Assembly: GCA_945895265.1 (NCBI GenBank)
Contig: CAMDEF010000001.1
Coordinates: 127,664 to 191,663 of the forward strand
Source of the DNA: Bordetella parapertussis
Lineage (GTDB): Bacteria; Pseudomonadota; Gammaproteobacteria; Burkholderiales; Burkholderiaceae_B
Direction: 5' to 3'
Length of the DNA stretch: 64,000 nucleotides
Made by a program: the position numbers and the translations under genes. The notes below the pieces were generated by a model. The model saw nothing but the letters and a program-made list of their open reading frames with translations. It did not search any database and had not been told where the DNA came from. Each line of letters starts with the position of its first letter. Position 1 is the first letter of the stretch. Below, piece by piece: positions 24,960 to 34,233 of the stretch.

Positions 24960-25734
24960 GTCACTTGTCCTCACCGAAAGACAAGGCGATTGCCTAATCG
25001 TGCGCCTGAATCGGCCGCAAGACGGTAACGCGATCAATTTGGCGGTGGCGCAAAATCTTACCGCGTTAATTGAAACTTGCCGCAAAGATTCAAGCCTGCG
25101 TGCTGTGATTTTGACAGGCAGCGGCGACAAGTTCTTTTGCACGGGCGGCGATGTGAAAGCCTATGCAAAAATTGAAACAGAAGACGCCTTAAACGAAGTC
25201 TTCGACATCATTCGAACTTTACTTGACGCAATTGAACAACTGCCCTTCCCTGTGATCGCGGCGATCAACGGGTATGCAATTGGTGGTGGCGCTGAACTTT
25301 CACTAGCCTGCGATTTTCGCGTGATTGAGCAAGGTGCACAGATTGGGTTTCCACAATCTCGGCTAGGCATCTTGCCGGGTTGGAATGGGATTTCGCGGCT
25401 CGTACCCTTAGTTGGGCGTGCCGCTGCAGCAAAAATGTTATTTGATGGCAGACGTATTGATGCCGAGCAAGCAGTGGCAATTGGTTTAGCCACTGCGGTT
25501 GCACCAGCGGGCGAGAGCTTACGCGTGGCGCTTGAGTTAGCCCAGACGTTTAGCGGTACGGCGCCACTGTCGATTGCAGCGATTAAAGCAGAGCTGAACG
25601 CTGTGACACGAAGCTTGGGCGATATCAAAGCGCAGTCGCGTCAGGCCTTTGCTGAGCTTTGGTTTACCGCCGATCACAAAGAAGCTGAACAAGCTTTTGC
25701 AGAAAAACGCTTACCTAAGTTTAGGGGGCTATAG
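24952..25734 (+). CDS. Enoyl-CoA hydratase/isomerase family protein
   Basis: A 260-residue crotonase-fold enzyme. CoA-binding and oxyanion-hole segments are visible: AVILTGSGDKFFCTGGDVKAY and AINGYAIGGGAELSLACDFRVIEQGAQIGFPQSRLGILPGW. The Glu in the second part is the expected catalytic residue. ATG at 24952 is chosen; a GTG three bases earlier is an alternative. It overlaps the VOC gene by eight bases. It probably hydrates the CoA thioester made by the upstream CoA transferase. Confidence 0.92.
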   Translation: MSESLVLTERQGDCLIVRLNRPQDGNAINLAVAQNLTALIETCRKDSSLRAVILTGSGDKFFCTGGDVKAYAKIETEDALNEVFDIIRTLLDAIEQLPFPVIAAINGYAIGGGAELSLACDFRVIEQGAQIGFPQSRLGILPGWNGISRLVPLVGRAAAAKMLFDGRRIDAEQAVAIGLATAVAPAGESLRVALELAQTFSGTAPLSIAAIKAELNAVTRSLGDIKAQSRQAFAELWFTADHKEAEQAFAEKRLPKFRGL

Positions 25735-25773
25735 TGGTTAATAGATCAACACACTTACCAGGAGACAAGCATC

Positions 25774-26751
25774 ATGCGTAAAAAAATCATCGCAACAACT
25801 GCTGCAGCAACATTAATCGGGCTAACTGCGGGTACTGTATCGGCTCAAGACTTTCCGAGCAAAGGGCCAATCAAATTAGTCGTAGGCTTTGCCCCAGGCG
25901 GTGGCACCGATGCGATCGCCAGAGCGTTAAATACCAAACTGTCAGAAATTCTTAAACAAACGGTTGTCGTTGAAAACAAAGCAGGGGCTGGCGGAACCTT
26001 ATCCACGGATTTCGTTGCGAAATCAGCGCCTGATGGCTACACCATCAGCTTCACCTTAAACAACCACGCCATTAACCAAGCGCTGTACGCAAACTTACCG
26101 TTCGACACTGAAAGAGACTTGCGAGGCGTGGCTTTAATTGGTTCGCTCACTCAACTCTTTGCCTCTAACCCAAACGCTCCAGCTAAAACTTTGCAAGAAT
26201 TTTTAGCACAGGCTAAAGGTACCGATGCCCGAAACAAAACCTATGCAAGCGGTGGTGTTGGCTCGCCGGGGCATTTTGCTGCAGCCTATTTAGAGTTTTT
26301 AGCAAAAGCCCAACTGACCCATGTACCTTATCGTGGCGCAGGCCCGGCCATTGCTGATGTTGTGGGCAATCACGTGCCTTATATTTTGTCGACCCTCAGT
26401 GGCCTGTTGGCTAATGTCAAAGCCGGCAAACTACACCCAATCGCTGTGACCTCTAAAGAGCGCAGCCCGTTATTGCCAAACGTACCCACCATTGCTGAAA
26501 GTGGTTTCCCGGGCTACGACATGGATACCTGGATTGCAATGTTTGTGCCTCGTCAAACACCCGATGCGATTGTAGACATACTCTATAAGGCAACGATGGA
26601 AGCTGTGAAAGCCCCCGATGTACGAGACCGCATCACGTCACAGGCCGGCATAGTCAGAACTGGTACTCCTGCACAACTTGATGCTCTAGTGAAAACAGAG
26701 ATTGCTCAATTCACAAAAATCGTGAAAGACAGCAACATCAAGCCAGAGTAA
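25774..26751 (+). CDS. Bug family tripartite tricarboxylate transporter substrate-binding protein
   Basis: A 325-residue periplasmic protein. A signal peptide (MRKKIIATTAAATLIGLTAGTVSAQ) precedes the family opening IKLVVGFAPGGGTDAIARAL; ENKAGAGGTL and the HVPYRGAGPAIADVVG loop are present. Bug proteins bind carboxylates for TctAB-type carriers or act as sensors; no carrier genes are nearby. The last 51 bases of the gene are repeated twice, in decayed form, just downstream with a 60-base period. Confidence 0.93.
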   Translation: MRKKIIATTAAATLIGLTAGTVSAQDFPSKGPIKLVVGFAPGGGTDAIARALNTKLSEILKQTVVVENKAGAGGTLSTDFVAKSAPDGYTISFTLNNHAINQALYANLPFDTERDLRGVALIGSLTQLFASNPNAPAKTLQEFLAQAKGTDARNKTYASGGVGSPGHFAAAYLEFLAKAQLTHVPYRGAGPAIADVVGNHVPYILSTLSGLLANVKAGKLHPIAVTSKERSPLLPNVPTIAESGFPGYDMDTWIAMFVPRQTPDAIVDILYKATMEAVKAPDVRDRITSQAGIVRTGTPAQLDALVKTEIAQFTKIVKDSNIKPE

Positions 26752-26880
26752 TTTACAGAGACTATTTAATTCGTAGAAATTGTAAAAGACAGAAACTTTA
26801 AGTCAGAACAATTTTTAGCGCTTGTTCAATTCACAAATATAGTGAAAGACAGTAACTGCAAGCCAGAGTGTTTTAAACAC
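26701..26880 (+). repeat. Three 60-bp units: Bug gene 3' end plus two decayed copies
   Basis: Blocks 26701-26760, 26761-26820 and 26821-26880 align without gaps. The first is the coding end of the Bug gene (FTKIVKDSNIKPE-stop). The others read F-EIVKDRNFKSE and FTNIVKDSNCKPE in the same frame but carry stops or changed stops. This explains the unusual 157-base spacer before the next gene. Confidence 0.9.
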
Positions 26881-26908
26881 TTTGGCTTCTAATCGTCGAG
26901 GAGACAAA

Positions 26909-27892
26909 ATGAAATTTTTCAAATCGCAGTTCATGTTGGGCGTCATGCTAACCGCCCTTGTTGCGCCTTTCAGCGCTCACGCGCAAGACCGCAGCACCGC
27001 GTATCCAAACAAAGCCGTACGAATTATTATTCCGTTTCCGGCGGGTCAAGCGACTGACATCATCGGGCGCCTGCTTGCCGAACGGCTGGCGCAACGCTGG
27101 GGTCAGCCGGTTTTTGTCGAGAACCGAGGCGGCGGCAATGCGATACCGGGCATGCTGGCGGGCAAGGATGCCGCGCCTGACGGCTATACGCTGACCTTTG
27201 GTGCGACGAGTAGTACGGTGATCAACCAAGCGCTCTTTCCTAACTTGCCGTACAGCATGGAAAAAGACTTTGTTGCCATCGGGCCAGTGTTCACGCAAGA
27301 CTGGTTGATTGTTGCCAATCGCAATGCACCTTACAACAACTTAGCTGAGCTTATTGCGGCAGCCAAGCAAGCCCCAGGCAAACTCTCTTGGAGCGTCAGC
27401 GCAACCGCTCTCAATATGGCAGGCGAACTGGTAAAACTGAGCACGGGCATGGATATTTTGGCCGTGCCTTACAAAGGCAGCCCGATGGCCGTGAACGACT
27501 TGATTGGTGGCCATATTCAATTGGGTGTTGACACAATCGCCGCCACACTGCCGCACATTAAAGAAGGTCGTTTGAAAGTCATCGCCAATCTTTCAGATAA
27601 GCGTTCAACGCACTTGCCCGATGTTGCTACGGTGAGCGAGCAGTTTCCGGGCACTGTTAGCGTAGGCTTTGCAGGGCTGTTTGCACCCAAGGCAACTCCA
27701 GTCGCAATCGTGCAAAAGGTCGCAAGTGACGTTCAGAACATCGTCGCTGATCCCAGCTTTCAGCAAGCCGTGGTCGATAAGGGCTCGGTGCCAGACCTGC
27801 GCACCAAAGAGCAATGGGCGATTTTCTTGGCAGATCTCACAACCAAATATTCAGACCTCGTGAAGTCTGGCAAAGTCAAAGTGGCGGAGTAA
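26909..27892 (+). CDS. Bug family substrate-binding protein (second copy)
   Basis: A 327-residue periplasmic binding protein. The signal peptide is MKFFKSQFMLGVMLTALVAPFSAHAQ. The mature part has VRIIIPFPAGQATDIIGRLLAERL, ENRGGGNAIPG and AVPYKGSPMAVNDLIGG. The ATG at 26909 has GAGGAG seven bases upstream, better than an in-frame TTG at 26882. It is not a recent duplicate of the preceding Bug protein; the sequences differ throughout. It is the penultimate gene of the catabolic operon. Confidence 0.93.
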   Translation: MKFFKSQFMLGVMLTALVAPFSAHAQDRSTAYPNKAVRIIIPFPAGQATDIIGRLLAERLAQRWGQPVFVENRGGGNAIPGMLAGKDAAPDGYTLTFGATSSTVINQALFPNLPYSMEKDFVAIGPVFTQDWLIVANRNAPYNNLAELIAAAKQAPGKLSWSVSATALNMAGELVKLSTGMDILAVPYKGSPMAVNDLIGGHIQLGVDTIAATLPHIKEGRLKVIANLSDKRSTHLPDVATVSEQFPGTVSVGFAGLFAPKATPVAIVQKVASDVQNIVADPSFQQAVVDKGSVPDLRTKEQWAIFLADLTTKYSDLVKSGKVKVAE

Positions 27893-27895
27893 TTC

Positions 27896-28294
27896 ATGGA
27901 CAAAGCACTATTTGAAGCAGGCATCGCAACCCGTAAAGAGGTGCTCGGTACAGACTATGTGGGCCGAGCTTTTGAAGAGAATGCGCTAACCGACGAGTTT
28001 CAAAAAATCGTCACAGAATATGCCTGGGGCGCAGTCTGGTCTCGGCCAGACTTTCCACGCAAGACGCGCAGCATGCTGAACCTGGCAATGTTGACCGCCT
28101 TAAACCGCCCAAAAGAGCTGCGCCTACACATGCGAGCCGCCATTCGCAACGGGGTCACGAAGCAAGAATTCGTTGAAGTGTTTTTGCAGGCACTGATTTA
28201 CTGCGGCGCACCGGCGGCAAATGACAGCTTTCGAATGGCCGCAGAGGTGTGGAGTGAGGTCGAGGCCGAGCAGGCTAATGCCACACCTGAGTGA
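27896..28294 (+). CDS. Carboxymuconolactone decarboxylase family protein
   Basis: A 132-residue all-helical protein. The CMD family signature is RPDFPRKTRSMLNLAMLTALNRPKELRLHMRAAIRNGVTKQEFVEVFLQALIYCGAPAA. It is closest in pattern to 4-carboxymuconolactone decarboxylase (PcaC-like) rather than to AhpD, because the CxxC motif is absent. It starts three bases after the second Bug gene, so it belongs to the same operon. The actual substrate is unknown. Confidence 0.92.
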   Translation: MDKALFEAGIATRKEVLGTDYVGRAFEENALTDEFQKIVTEYAWGAVWSRPDFPRKTRSMLNLAMLTALNRPKELRLHMRAAIRNGVTKQEFVEVFLQALIYCGAPAANDSFRMAAEVWSEVEAEQANATPE

Positions 28295-28357
28295 CGTCTT
28301 TTTTGCACGGTGACGGGCGTCTTGTTATCGTGCGATATGGTCATCTGAAAAGCTCAG

Positions 28358-28429
28358 ACTGCGACTTTTTTATACTGAAATCACAAACAGTCGAGACTAT
28401 TTGCTAAAGTATTTTATAAGAGTCGCAGT
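28358..28429. repeat. 72-bp dyad element, copy A
   Basis: Ends are ACTGCGACT (28358-28366) and AGTCGCAGT (28421-28429), perfect inverted repeats. The centre carries AGTCGAGACT (28389-28398). It aligns without gaps to copies at 33308-33379 and 62233-62304. It lies 48 bases upstream of the SNF2 helicase gene, and similarity continues for several bases into TTTACGAAA. Confidence 0.85.
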
Positions 28430-28477
28430 TTTACGAAATTGCAATGCTAAACACTCATGGCGCCGCGTTAACCACTT

Positions 28478-31400
28478 ATGTCTGAAAATCTTTGGTTCAA
28501 GATCGAGTCCTTACAGCGTCTGACAGACTCTCGGACCTGGAAAAAGGGCTCTGACATTGTCTTCAATTTGCAGGTGCTGTCGTTCGAACTCGAACTTACC
28601 GCAAAAAATACTTGGGATTTGTTTGGCAGAGTCCAAGGCACGCAGCGTGCACCTTATCAGGTACAGGCCAGACTTAAATTTAACGCCGACGGTTATGTCT
28701 TGTCTTGGGGCAGCACCTGTACCTGTCCTGTGCATTATGACTGCAAGCACGGTATGGGCCTGTCGCTTTACGCCGCTTTTCACGGCCTTGAACTCTTACA
28801 AGCTAAACACCCTGAGGGCCTTGAGGCGCACGAGGAGCAGCGCTCAAAGCAATTCGAAGCGCAGCAAGCTTCACAATTGCAACGTAAAGCTGACTTAGAG
28901 GCACGGCAAGCCGAACGAAGTTTGTTGACTTGGCTTGATCAACTTGATCAAGTCAGCGAAGTCGAGCCCCGCACAAGCGCGGCTGCTGTGGCGACTCGCC
29001 TGCGGGGCTCTCCCCACCGATCACCGCCTCAGTACCTGTATTTACTGCAGATCACTGAGCAGGCTACAGCCAAACCTAAACTCAGAGTCGACACCGTCTC
29101 CACCCATCTTAAACAAAATGGTCAGTGGGCAAAGACGCATGTTTTGAAATCGCTACCGATGGAGTATGAGGTAGCCGAACACGGTGGTACCCGCCTTGAT
29201 ACCGACATCATGCGATTGATCGCAGACAAACCCCATCTTCCAAACTATTATCGCGAGGCTGCTTCTGTTTCTGGCCAACCGAACGGCCGCCTAGGTGCCA
29301 TGGGGCTGGAGCTGGCCGCCAGCACGGGCAGGCTACATTTAAGTGATAGCTCGCTTACACCGGGTATGACAGTGCGATGGGGCGAACCGCGCACGCTAAG
29401 CTGGGCGTGGCAAGAGTCACCCGCCACAGCATCAGGCGACAACACTTGGGTTTTAAAAGCAACTTTTGACGCTGACCCTGCAACGACACTACTTTGTTTT
29501 AATAGCCCACCCTTGTATCTGGATGTAGAACAAGGCCTTTGCGGCCAGGTCGTTTCACAACAATTGTCTGGGGCACAAATTGAAACTCTGCTCAAGGCTC
29601 CGGCACTTAAAGCCTCGACCATAGAAAAACATCAAAGCGCTTTGGTCTCGCGCTTAGGCATCGTCCCCGCACCGCCGGCTTGGGTCGAAGTTAGGCAACT
29701 CAAAGGTCTCACACCTAAGCGCCTGTTACACCTTCGGCGCAAGACTGTGACGGGCTCGAGCGTACAACCGATGATTGAGGCGCAGCTGACCTTTGACTAT
29801 GCTGGACATCGGGGTTGGTGGGGGGATCAACCTACTACCGTGACCATCCAAACACAAGAGGAACGGCTGCTGCTTCATCGAGACGTATCCTTTGAAAACG
29901 AAACGCTCGACTTACTCTATTTTGAACTGAGTATAGATGTGAACCGCAGTGGCCTGTGCAGCCTTGCAGCTCACATGCCTCCCTCGCAATGGGCGGTTTG
30001 GCACGACCAACAGTTTTCAGACTTTACTGAGCTAGAGTTTGAAGTCTCTTGGGATGAAAACCTAAAGAACTGGGTGCACCACTCTGGGCAAATCGTCGCT
30101 GAAATGATTGCAAGCGATCCTGCAACTGAGGCTGAAGTCTCATCCGACTGGTTTGATCTATCGCTTGGCATTGAAATTGAGGGCGAGCGACGCAATATCT
30201 TGCCTTTTTTACCCTCTCTGCTAGCTGACGCCAGCCGCGCACTCAACGAACATGAAAAGGGGCTTGACGGCCTGCCACCTTTTATTTATCTGCCCGACGC
30301 TCAAAGCGGTGGCTACCTCAGAATCCCCACAGAGGCAATGAAGCCCTGGCTTGTCACCATGCTTGAATTTTTTACCGAGCGGCAAGCTGCTTTTAGTGAC
30401 GAGCACCTGAGGCTCTCTAGATTTGACGCGATGCATGTGAGCACGGTAGTTGGCCAAGAGGTCACGTGGCGCGGCGCACAAGCTCTGCGAACCTTGGCGC
30501 AAAAGTTAGGTCACAACGCACAACTGGATCTGGTTAGCGTGCCTGCGAGTGTTCAGGCTCAACTACGCCCCTATCAGCAAGATGGCTTGAACTGGTTACA
30601 GTTTTTAGGAAAACATGGTTTTGGCGGAATCTTGGCCGACGATATGGGCCTTGGAAAAACCTTGCAAACCCTTGTTCATATTCAAATAGAAAAAGATGCA
30701 GGCCGCTTAACGACCCCGGCACTGATTATCGTGCCGGTCAGTGTGTTGGGTAACTGGCAACGCGAAGCAAGCAAATTTTGTCCACAACTACGTACCTTGA
30801 TTGTTCACGGCAAAGAGCGTCACGAAGCGGCAAGCAACCTATCTGACCTTGACGTTGTGATCGCGCCCTACTCACTCTTGCAGCGCGATCGCGATCGCTG
30901 GCTGGCAAACACTTGGCATATCGTCGTGCTTGATGAGGCTCAAAATATTAAGAACTCAAATACACTCGCTGCGCAAGTGGTCAAAGAACTTAAAGCGCAT
31001 CAACGACTCTGTTTGTCAGGTACGCCCATCGAAAATCATCTTGGTGAAATGTGGTCCTTGTTTCACTTTTTGATGCCGGGGTTTTTAGGCAGTCAAAAGC
31101 GGTTTGGTGAAATTTTTCGAAATCCAATCGAAAAGCAAAATAATGCTGGGCGCCTAAAAAGTTTGCGCAGTCGAATAACACCGTTTATGTTACGCCGAAC
31201 GAAAGCACAAGTGGCTGGCGATCTACCGCCAAAAATTGAAACGACTGCGCGCATTGAGCTATCTGGCAAACAAGCGGATCTATATGAAACGATTCGCCTA
31301 ACCACCGAAAAAGCGGTACGTGATGCGCTTGCCACGCAAGGTTTTTCGAAGTCTCGTGTCACCATACTCGATGCGTTATTGAAATTACGTCAAGTCTGTT

Positions 31401-31966
31401 GCGACCCGCGATTAGTACCTAGCCCTGCTGCAAAAAAAATCAATCAATCCGCTAAGCTGGCGCACTTGATGGATATCTTGCCAAACATGCTCGCTGAAGG
31501 CCGACGCGTGTTGCTGTTTTCACAGTTTACGAGCATGCTGACTTTGATTGAAGCTGAGCTTGCCAAACACAACTTAAAATGGACAAAGCTTACCGGTAGT
31601 AGTCAACACCGTGACACAATCGTTGAGCGCTTCACCAGCGGCGAGGTGCCACTGTTTTTAATTAGTCTAAAAGCCGGTGGGGTTGGATTGAATCTACCTC
31701 AGGCCGACACGGTCATACATTACGACCCGTGGTGGAACCCGGCCGTTGAAAATCAAGCCACCGATCGCGCACATCGCATCGGGCAAACCCAAAAGGTTTG
31801 GGTCATCAAGCTTGTTGCGCAAGGTACCATCGAAGAGCGAATCTTGGTGATGCAAGAACGCAAGGCCGACTTAGCTGAAAGCCTTTATAGCGACGCAGTC
31901 GCGCGTAAACAACCACTATTTAGCGAGCAGGATCTCGCGGATTTGCTTAAGCCGTTGGGCGGTTAA
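28478..31966 (+). CDS. SWIM zinc-finger + SNF2-family helicase
   Basis: A 1162-residue protein. A SWIM zinc finger is at about residues 80-92 (CTCPVHYDCKHG). A long central region of unknown fold follows (to about 690). The SNF2 ATPase core has Walker A DDMGLGKT near 721, DEAQNIKNS near 818, and LCLSGTPIENHLGEMW. The C-terminal helicase half has LLFSQFTSMLTLIEAEL, LISLKAGGVGLNLPQADTVIHYDPWWNP and QATDRAHRIGQTQ. Such proteins translocate on double-stranded DNA. SWIM-SNF2 genes are widespread, and the role is undefined. A 72-bp dyad element lies upstream. Confidence 0.95.
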   Translation: MSENLWFKIESLQRLTDSRTWKKGSDIVFNLQVLSFELELTAKNTWDLFGRVQGTQRAPYQVQARLKFNADGYVLSWGSTCTCPVHYDCKHGMGLSLYAAFHGLELLQAKHPEGLEAHEEQRSKQFEAQQASQLQRKADLEARQAERSLLTWLDQLDQVSEVEPRTSAAAVATRLRGSPHRSPPQYLYLLQITEQATAKPKLRVDTVSTHLKQNGQWAKTHVLKSLPMEYEVAEHGGTRLDTDIMRLIADKPHLPNYYREAASVSGQPNGRLGAMGLELAASTGRLHLSDSSLTPGMTVRWGEPRTLSWAWQESPATASGDNTWVLKATFDADPATTLLCFNSPPLYLDVEQGLCGQVVSQQLSGAQIETLLKAPALKASTIEKHQSALVSRLGIVPAPPAWVEVRQLKGLTPKRLLHLRRKTVTGSSVQPMIEAQLTFDYAGHRGWWGDQPTTVTIQTQEERLLLHRDVSFENETLDLLYFELSIDVNRSGLCSLAAHMPPSQWAVWHDQQFSDFTELEFEVSWDENLKNWVHHSGQIVAEMIASDPATEAEVSSDWFDLSLGIEIEGERRNILPFLPSLLADASRALNEHEKGLDGLPPFIYLPDAQSGGYLRIPTEAMKPWLVTMLEFFTERQAAFSDEHLRLSRFDAMHVSTVVGQEVTWRGAQALRTLAQKLGHNAQLDLVSVPASVQAQLRPYQQDGLNWLQFLGKHGFGGILADDMGLGKTLQTLVHIQIEKDAGRLTTPALIIVPVSVLGNWQREASKFCPQLRTLIVHGKERHEAASNLSDLDVVIAPYSLLQRDRDRWLANTWHIVVLDEAQNIKNSNTLAAQVVKELKAHQRLCLSGTPIENHLGEMWSLFHFLMPGFLGSQKRFGEIFRNPIEKQNNAGRLKSLRSRITPFMLRRTKAQVAGDLPPKIETTARIELSGKQADLYETIRLTTEKAVRDALATQGFSKSRVTILDALLKLRQVCCDPRLVPSPAAKKINQSAKLAHLMDILPNMLAEGRRVLLFSQFTSMLTLIEAELAKHNLKWTKLTGSSQHRDTIVERFTSGEVPLFLISLKAGGVGLNLPQADTVIHYDPWWNPAVENQATDRAHRIGQTQKVWVIKLVAQGTIEERILVMQERKADLAESLYSDAVARKQPLFSEQDLADLLKPLGG

Positions 31967-31969
31967 AAC

Positions 31970-32824
31970 TTAAGACATAGCCTGCACCGAGGGGATCACA
32001 TCCCCCGACCACTCAAGTCGCAGTTTGGTGGCTTTGCGCACATCATTCACCAGTGCGGGCCTAAAGCAAACAAGGTTAGTACCCGCGGGCGCCCTGACGC
32101 TCGGAAAAATCAACCCCATCGAGCCCGCCTCTAGTAACTGACTCGCCAACAACTGCGACTCTTGATAACTTTGCGGTGACAGATATTTTTCTTTACCTTC
32201 AAACGCCCTGAGGTCATGAAACGCAGCCGAAAAGTTTGAGAGATAAAGTTGATAGCTGACGGTATCGTAAAAATAATTGATCTCAGCGTACTCAACCGTT
32301 TTATGAAAAACTACCTCAGCTAACGCCGTCTCTTGCTCGAACGCACAATACCAAGCGCCCCGGTTGGGGCCATTAAAACGACTACCGTTTGGGTTGGGAT
32401 AGGTATACGCTGCATTAATGATTCTGAAATTAGGGATACCAAAAACCAATTCATCGACGCCAATGCCACTGGCGAGCCCTAGCTCTGCAGACAGACGCTG
32501 GTTAGTCGCATTATCAAGATCAAAAAGATCTTTTAGGTGTGCTGGGTTGTCTGAAATTTCTATCAAGACCGAGTCTTGATCATCTGCGTAACGCGAGGGG
32601 ATCAACCGATGTAAGTCGTAGCGGCGGAGCAAGAACAATGGAATATTTGAATCTGCGATTGGGAGCATGTTTGAATCTGCGGTGAAAACCGTGTTTGAAT
32701 CGACGGTTAAAACAGTTTTTGAGCCTACGTTCGAAACCGTGTTCGAGTGTGAGCTTGAAAGAATATATGAGGCGATATTTTTAGCTAGGCTTGAACGACT
32801 AAAGACCGCCGCGCCTTGAATCAA
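31970..32824 (-). CDS. RES-domain toxin (NAD+-phosphorylase family) with repeat N-terminus
   Basis: A 284-residue protein. The RES domain is at about residues 70-265, with the Arg/Tyr/Glu active-site residues expected in LLRRYDLHRLIP, SRFNGPNRGAWYCAFEQETALAEVVFH and the later FHDLRAFEG region. RES toxins degrade NAD+. Residues about 20-60 are an insert of 8-residue repeats (DSNTVFTA type) encoded by a 24-bp minisatellite, which is foreign to the family. The gene overlaps the Xre antitoxin gene by 26 bases. Together they form a type II RES-Xre module. Confidence 0.9.
   Translation of the reverse strand: MIQGAAVFSRSSLAKNIASYILSSSHSNTVSNVGSKTVLTVDSNTVFTADSNMLPIADSNIPLFLLRRYDLHRLIPSRYADDQDSVLIEISDNPAHLKDLFDLDNATNQRLSAELGLASGIGVDELVFGIPNFRIINAAYTYPNPNGSRFNGPNRGAWYCAFEQETALAEVVFHKTVEYAEINYFYDTVSYQLYLSNFSAAFHDLRAFEGKEKYLSPQSYQESQLLASQLLEAGSMGLIFPSVRAPAGTNLVCFRPALVNDVRKATKLRLEWSGDVIPSVQAMS
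32646..32765 (-). repeat. 24-bp in-frame minisatellite in the RES toxin gene
   Basis: Five 24-bp units begin at 32646, 32670, 32694, 32718 and 32742, each starting TTTGA or TTCGA on the plus strand. They encode the Ser/Asn/Val/Thr-rich spacer at the toxin N-terminus. Confidence 0.88.
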
Positions 32825-33236
32825 GCAAAGCCCGCACCTGTTGCATGGCGACGATCCCGCCGTGAGTCATTAACTCAAGCGGTGAATGCCCCGAAAAGAG
32901 CATATTGGTATTTGGCATTTTTACCCACCGATCAGCAAGCGGGTCACCGTATATAACGTGCAGAGCTTTATAGATACCAATCAAATACGACACACGCGTG
33001 ATGCGATCGACATCCAAGGTCTTGGATGGGTTCTTTTTCATCTCGTAGTACGTGCTGCTTGAGACGGACCCCAGTAACTCTCTGGCTTCGTCATCCTTTA
33101 ATTGCCACTTTTGTGCAATATTGAAAAACCCCCTTAAGGCTGAGGGTGACAGCCGTACGCGCTCTTCGCTCGACCGCAAATCGATCACGGCTGCAGGTTC
33201 AAACCGGCTTTGGGGATAGGAGAAAGCGGGGTTCAA
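32799..33236 (-). CDS. Xre/MbcA/ParS-type antitoxin
   Basis: A 145-residue protein. The helical N-terminal part (LSPSALRGFFNIAQKWQLKDDEARELLGSVSSSTYYEMKKNP) is the Xre-like DNA-binding domain of this antitoxin family. The C-terminal part, GIYKALHVIYGDPLADRWVKMPNTNMLFSGHSPLELMTHGGIVAMQQVRALLDSRRGG, is the toxin-binding MbcA/ParS domain, with the usual (S)PLELM motif. It neutralises the RES toxin encoded immediately downstream and should repress its own promoter. A second dyad-element copy lies upstream. Confidence 0.94.
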   Translation of the reverse strand: MNPAFSYPQSRFEPAAVIDLRSSEERVRLSPSALRGFFNIAQKWQLKDDEARELLGSVSSSTYYEMKKNPSKTLDVDRITRVSYLIGIYKALHVIYGDPLADRWVKMPNTNMLFSGHSPLELMTHGGIVAMQQVRALLDSRRGGL

Positions 33237-33307
33237 GATGTTCTCTCACAATGATATTTATTTATGGAGTAATTTTACTCTTAAAATGGAGTTTATGGAA
33301 GTTCAAA

Positions 33308-33379
33308 ACTTCGACTTTTTTATACCGAAATAACAAAAAGTCGCGACTATTTGATAAAGCCCCTCATAAAAGTCGCAGT
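33308..33379. repeat. 72-bp dyad element, copy B
   Basis: Ends are ACTTCGACT (33308-33316) and AGTCGCAGT (33371-33379). The central AGTCGCGACT (33339-33348) is a perfect 10-bp palindrome. It sits in the gap between the divergent Xre-RES genes and the SprT-like gene. Confidence 0.88.
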
Positions 33380-33509
33380 TTTACGAAAGAATCCACAACA
33401 CTTAAAAAGCATAAGCGCCACAAACAGGCTCACCCCCTGAGTCACTGAGCTAGGTAGACTCAAAAAAATCGTACCCCTACCCCCGCTCACCCAACTCAAG
33501 CCCACCCTC

Positions 33510-34094
33510 ATGCCAACACCTAAAACCGCCACGCGCGAGCAGTGGCTTAAAGAAGCCATCCTGGCGCTCACACCGCTATTTAAAGAAGCAGGTTATGCCG
33601 TACCCAAATGCCATGTGTCCTGTGGCTTTGCCAGTACCGACGTTAAACGTGGGCACATCGGTCAGTGCTGGAGCACCAAGGCCTCGGCAGACAAGGTCAA
33701 TCAAATCTTTATCTCGCCTGGGCTCAGCGATAGCGTTGAGGTACTTGATACGCTAATGCATGAACTGGTACACGCTGTGGATGACTGTCAGAACAAGCAC
33801 GGGCCAATTTTCAAGAAGATGGCACTTAAGCTTGGCATGAAAGGCCCAATGCGTAGCGCCGGTGCTGGCCCCGAGCTTAAAGTCAAACTTGAGAAAATAG
33901 CAGCCAACTTGGGCGCATACCCTCATGCCAAACTTAATGTCCCAAGAAAAGTCATTGACCGACGCCCTCGCCCACGCGCAAAGTGTTCAGAGTGCGGGTT
34001 TACAGTGCCGATGCTGAAGGCCTTTATGCACTACGGGCCGCCTATCTGCCCGAAAGATAAGATCGACATGACCGCCATCGGTGAATGGGAGTAA
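33510..34094 (+). CDS. SprT-like zinc metalloprotease domain protein
   Basis: A 194-residue protein. The zinc-binding motif MHELVHAVDD (HExxH) is at about residues 77-86, and the third ligand is likely in KHGPIFKKMALKLG. A C-terminal zinc ribbon is visible: CSECGFTVPML...GPPICPKDKI. SprT-like (Spartan-related) proteins cleave DNA-protein crosslinks in eukaryotes; bacterial members are unproven. The coding sequence begins MPTPKTATREQWLKEAILAL. It faces copy B of the dyad element. Confidence 0.9.
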   Translation: MPTPKTATREQWLKEAILALTPLFKEAGYAVPKCHVSCGFASTDVKRGHIGQCWSTKASADKVNQIFISPGLSDSVEVLDTLMHELVHAVDDCQNKHGPIFKKMALKLGMKGPMRSAGAGPELKVKLEKIAANLGAYPHAKLNVPRKVIDRRPRPRAKCSECGFTVPMLKAFMHYGPPICPKDKIDMTAIGEWE

Positions 34095-34233
34095 TTGGTT
34101 TGAATTGCGACAATGACGCCCAGAAACCTCTTTGATTATCGTGAGCTTGAGTTGTAACGTTGTTCGATTGCACGACAAACTTCGCCGTTCGGTGCGAGGG
34201 GGATGTCATACACAAGCAGGGCTGCGGCTTCTT

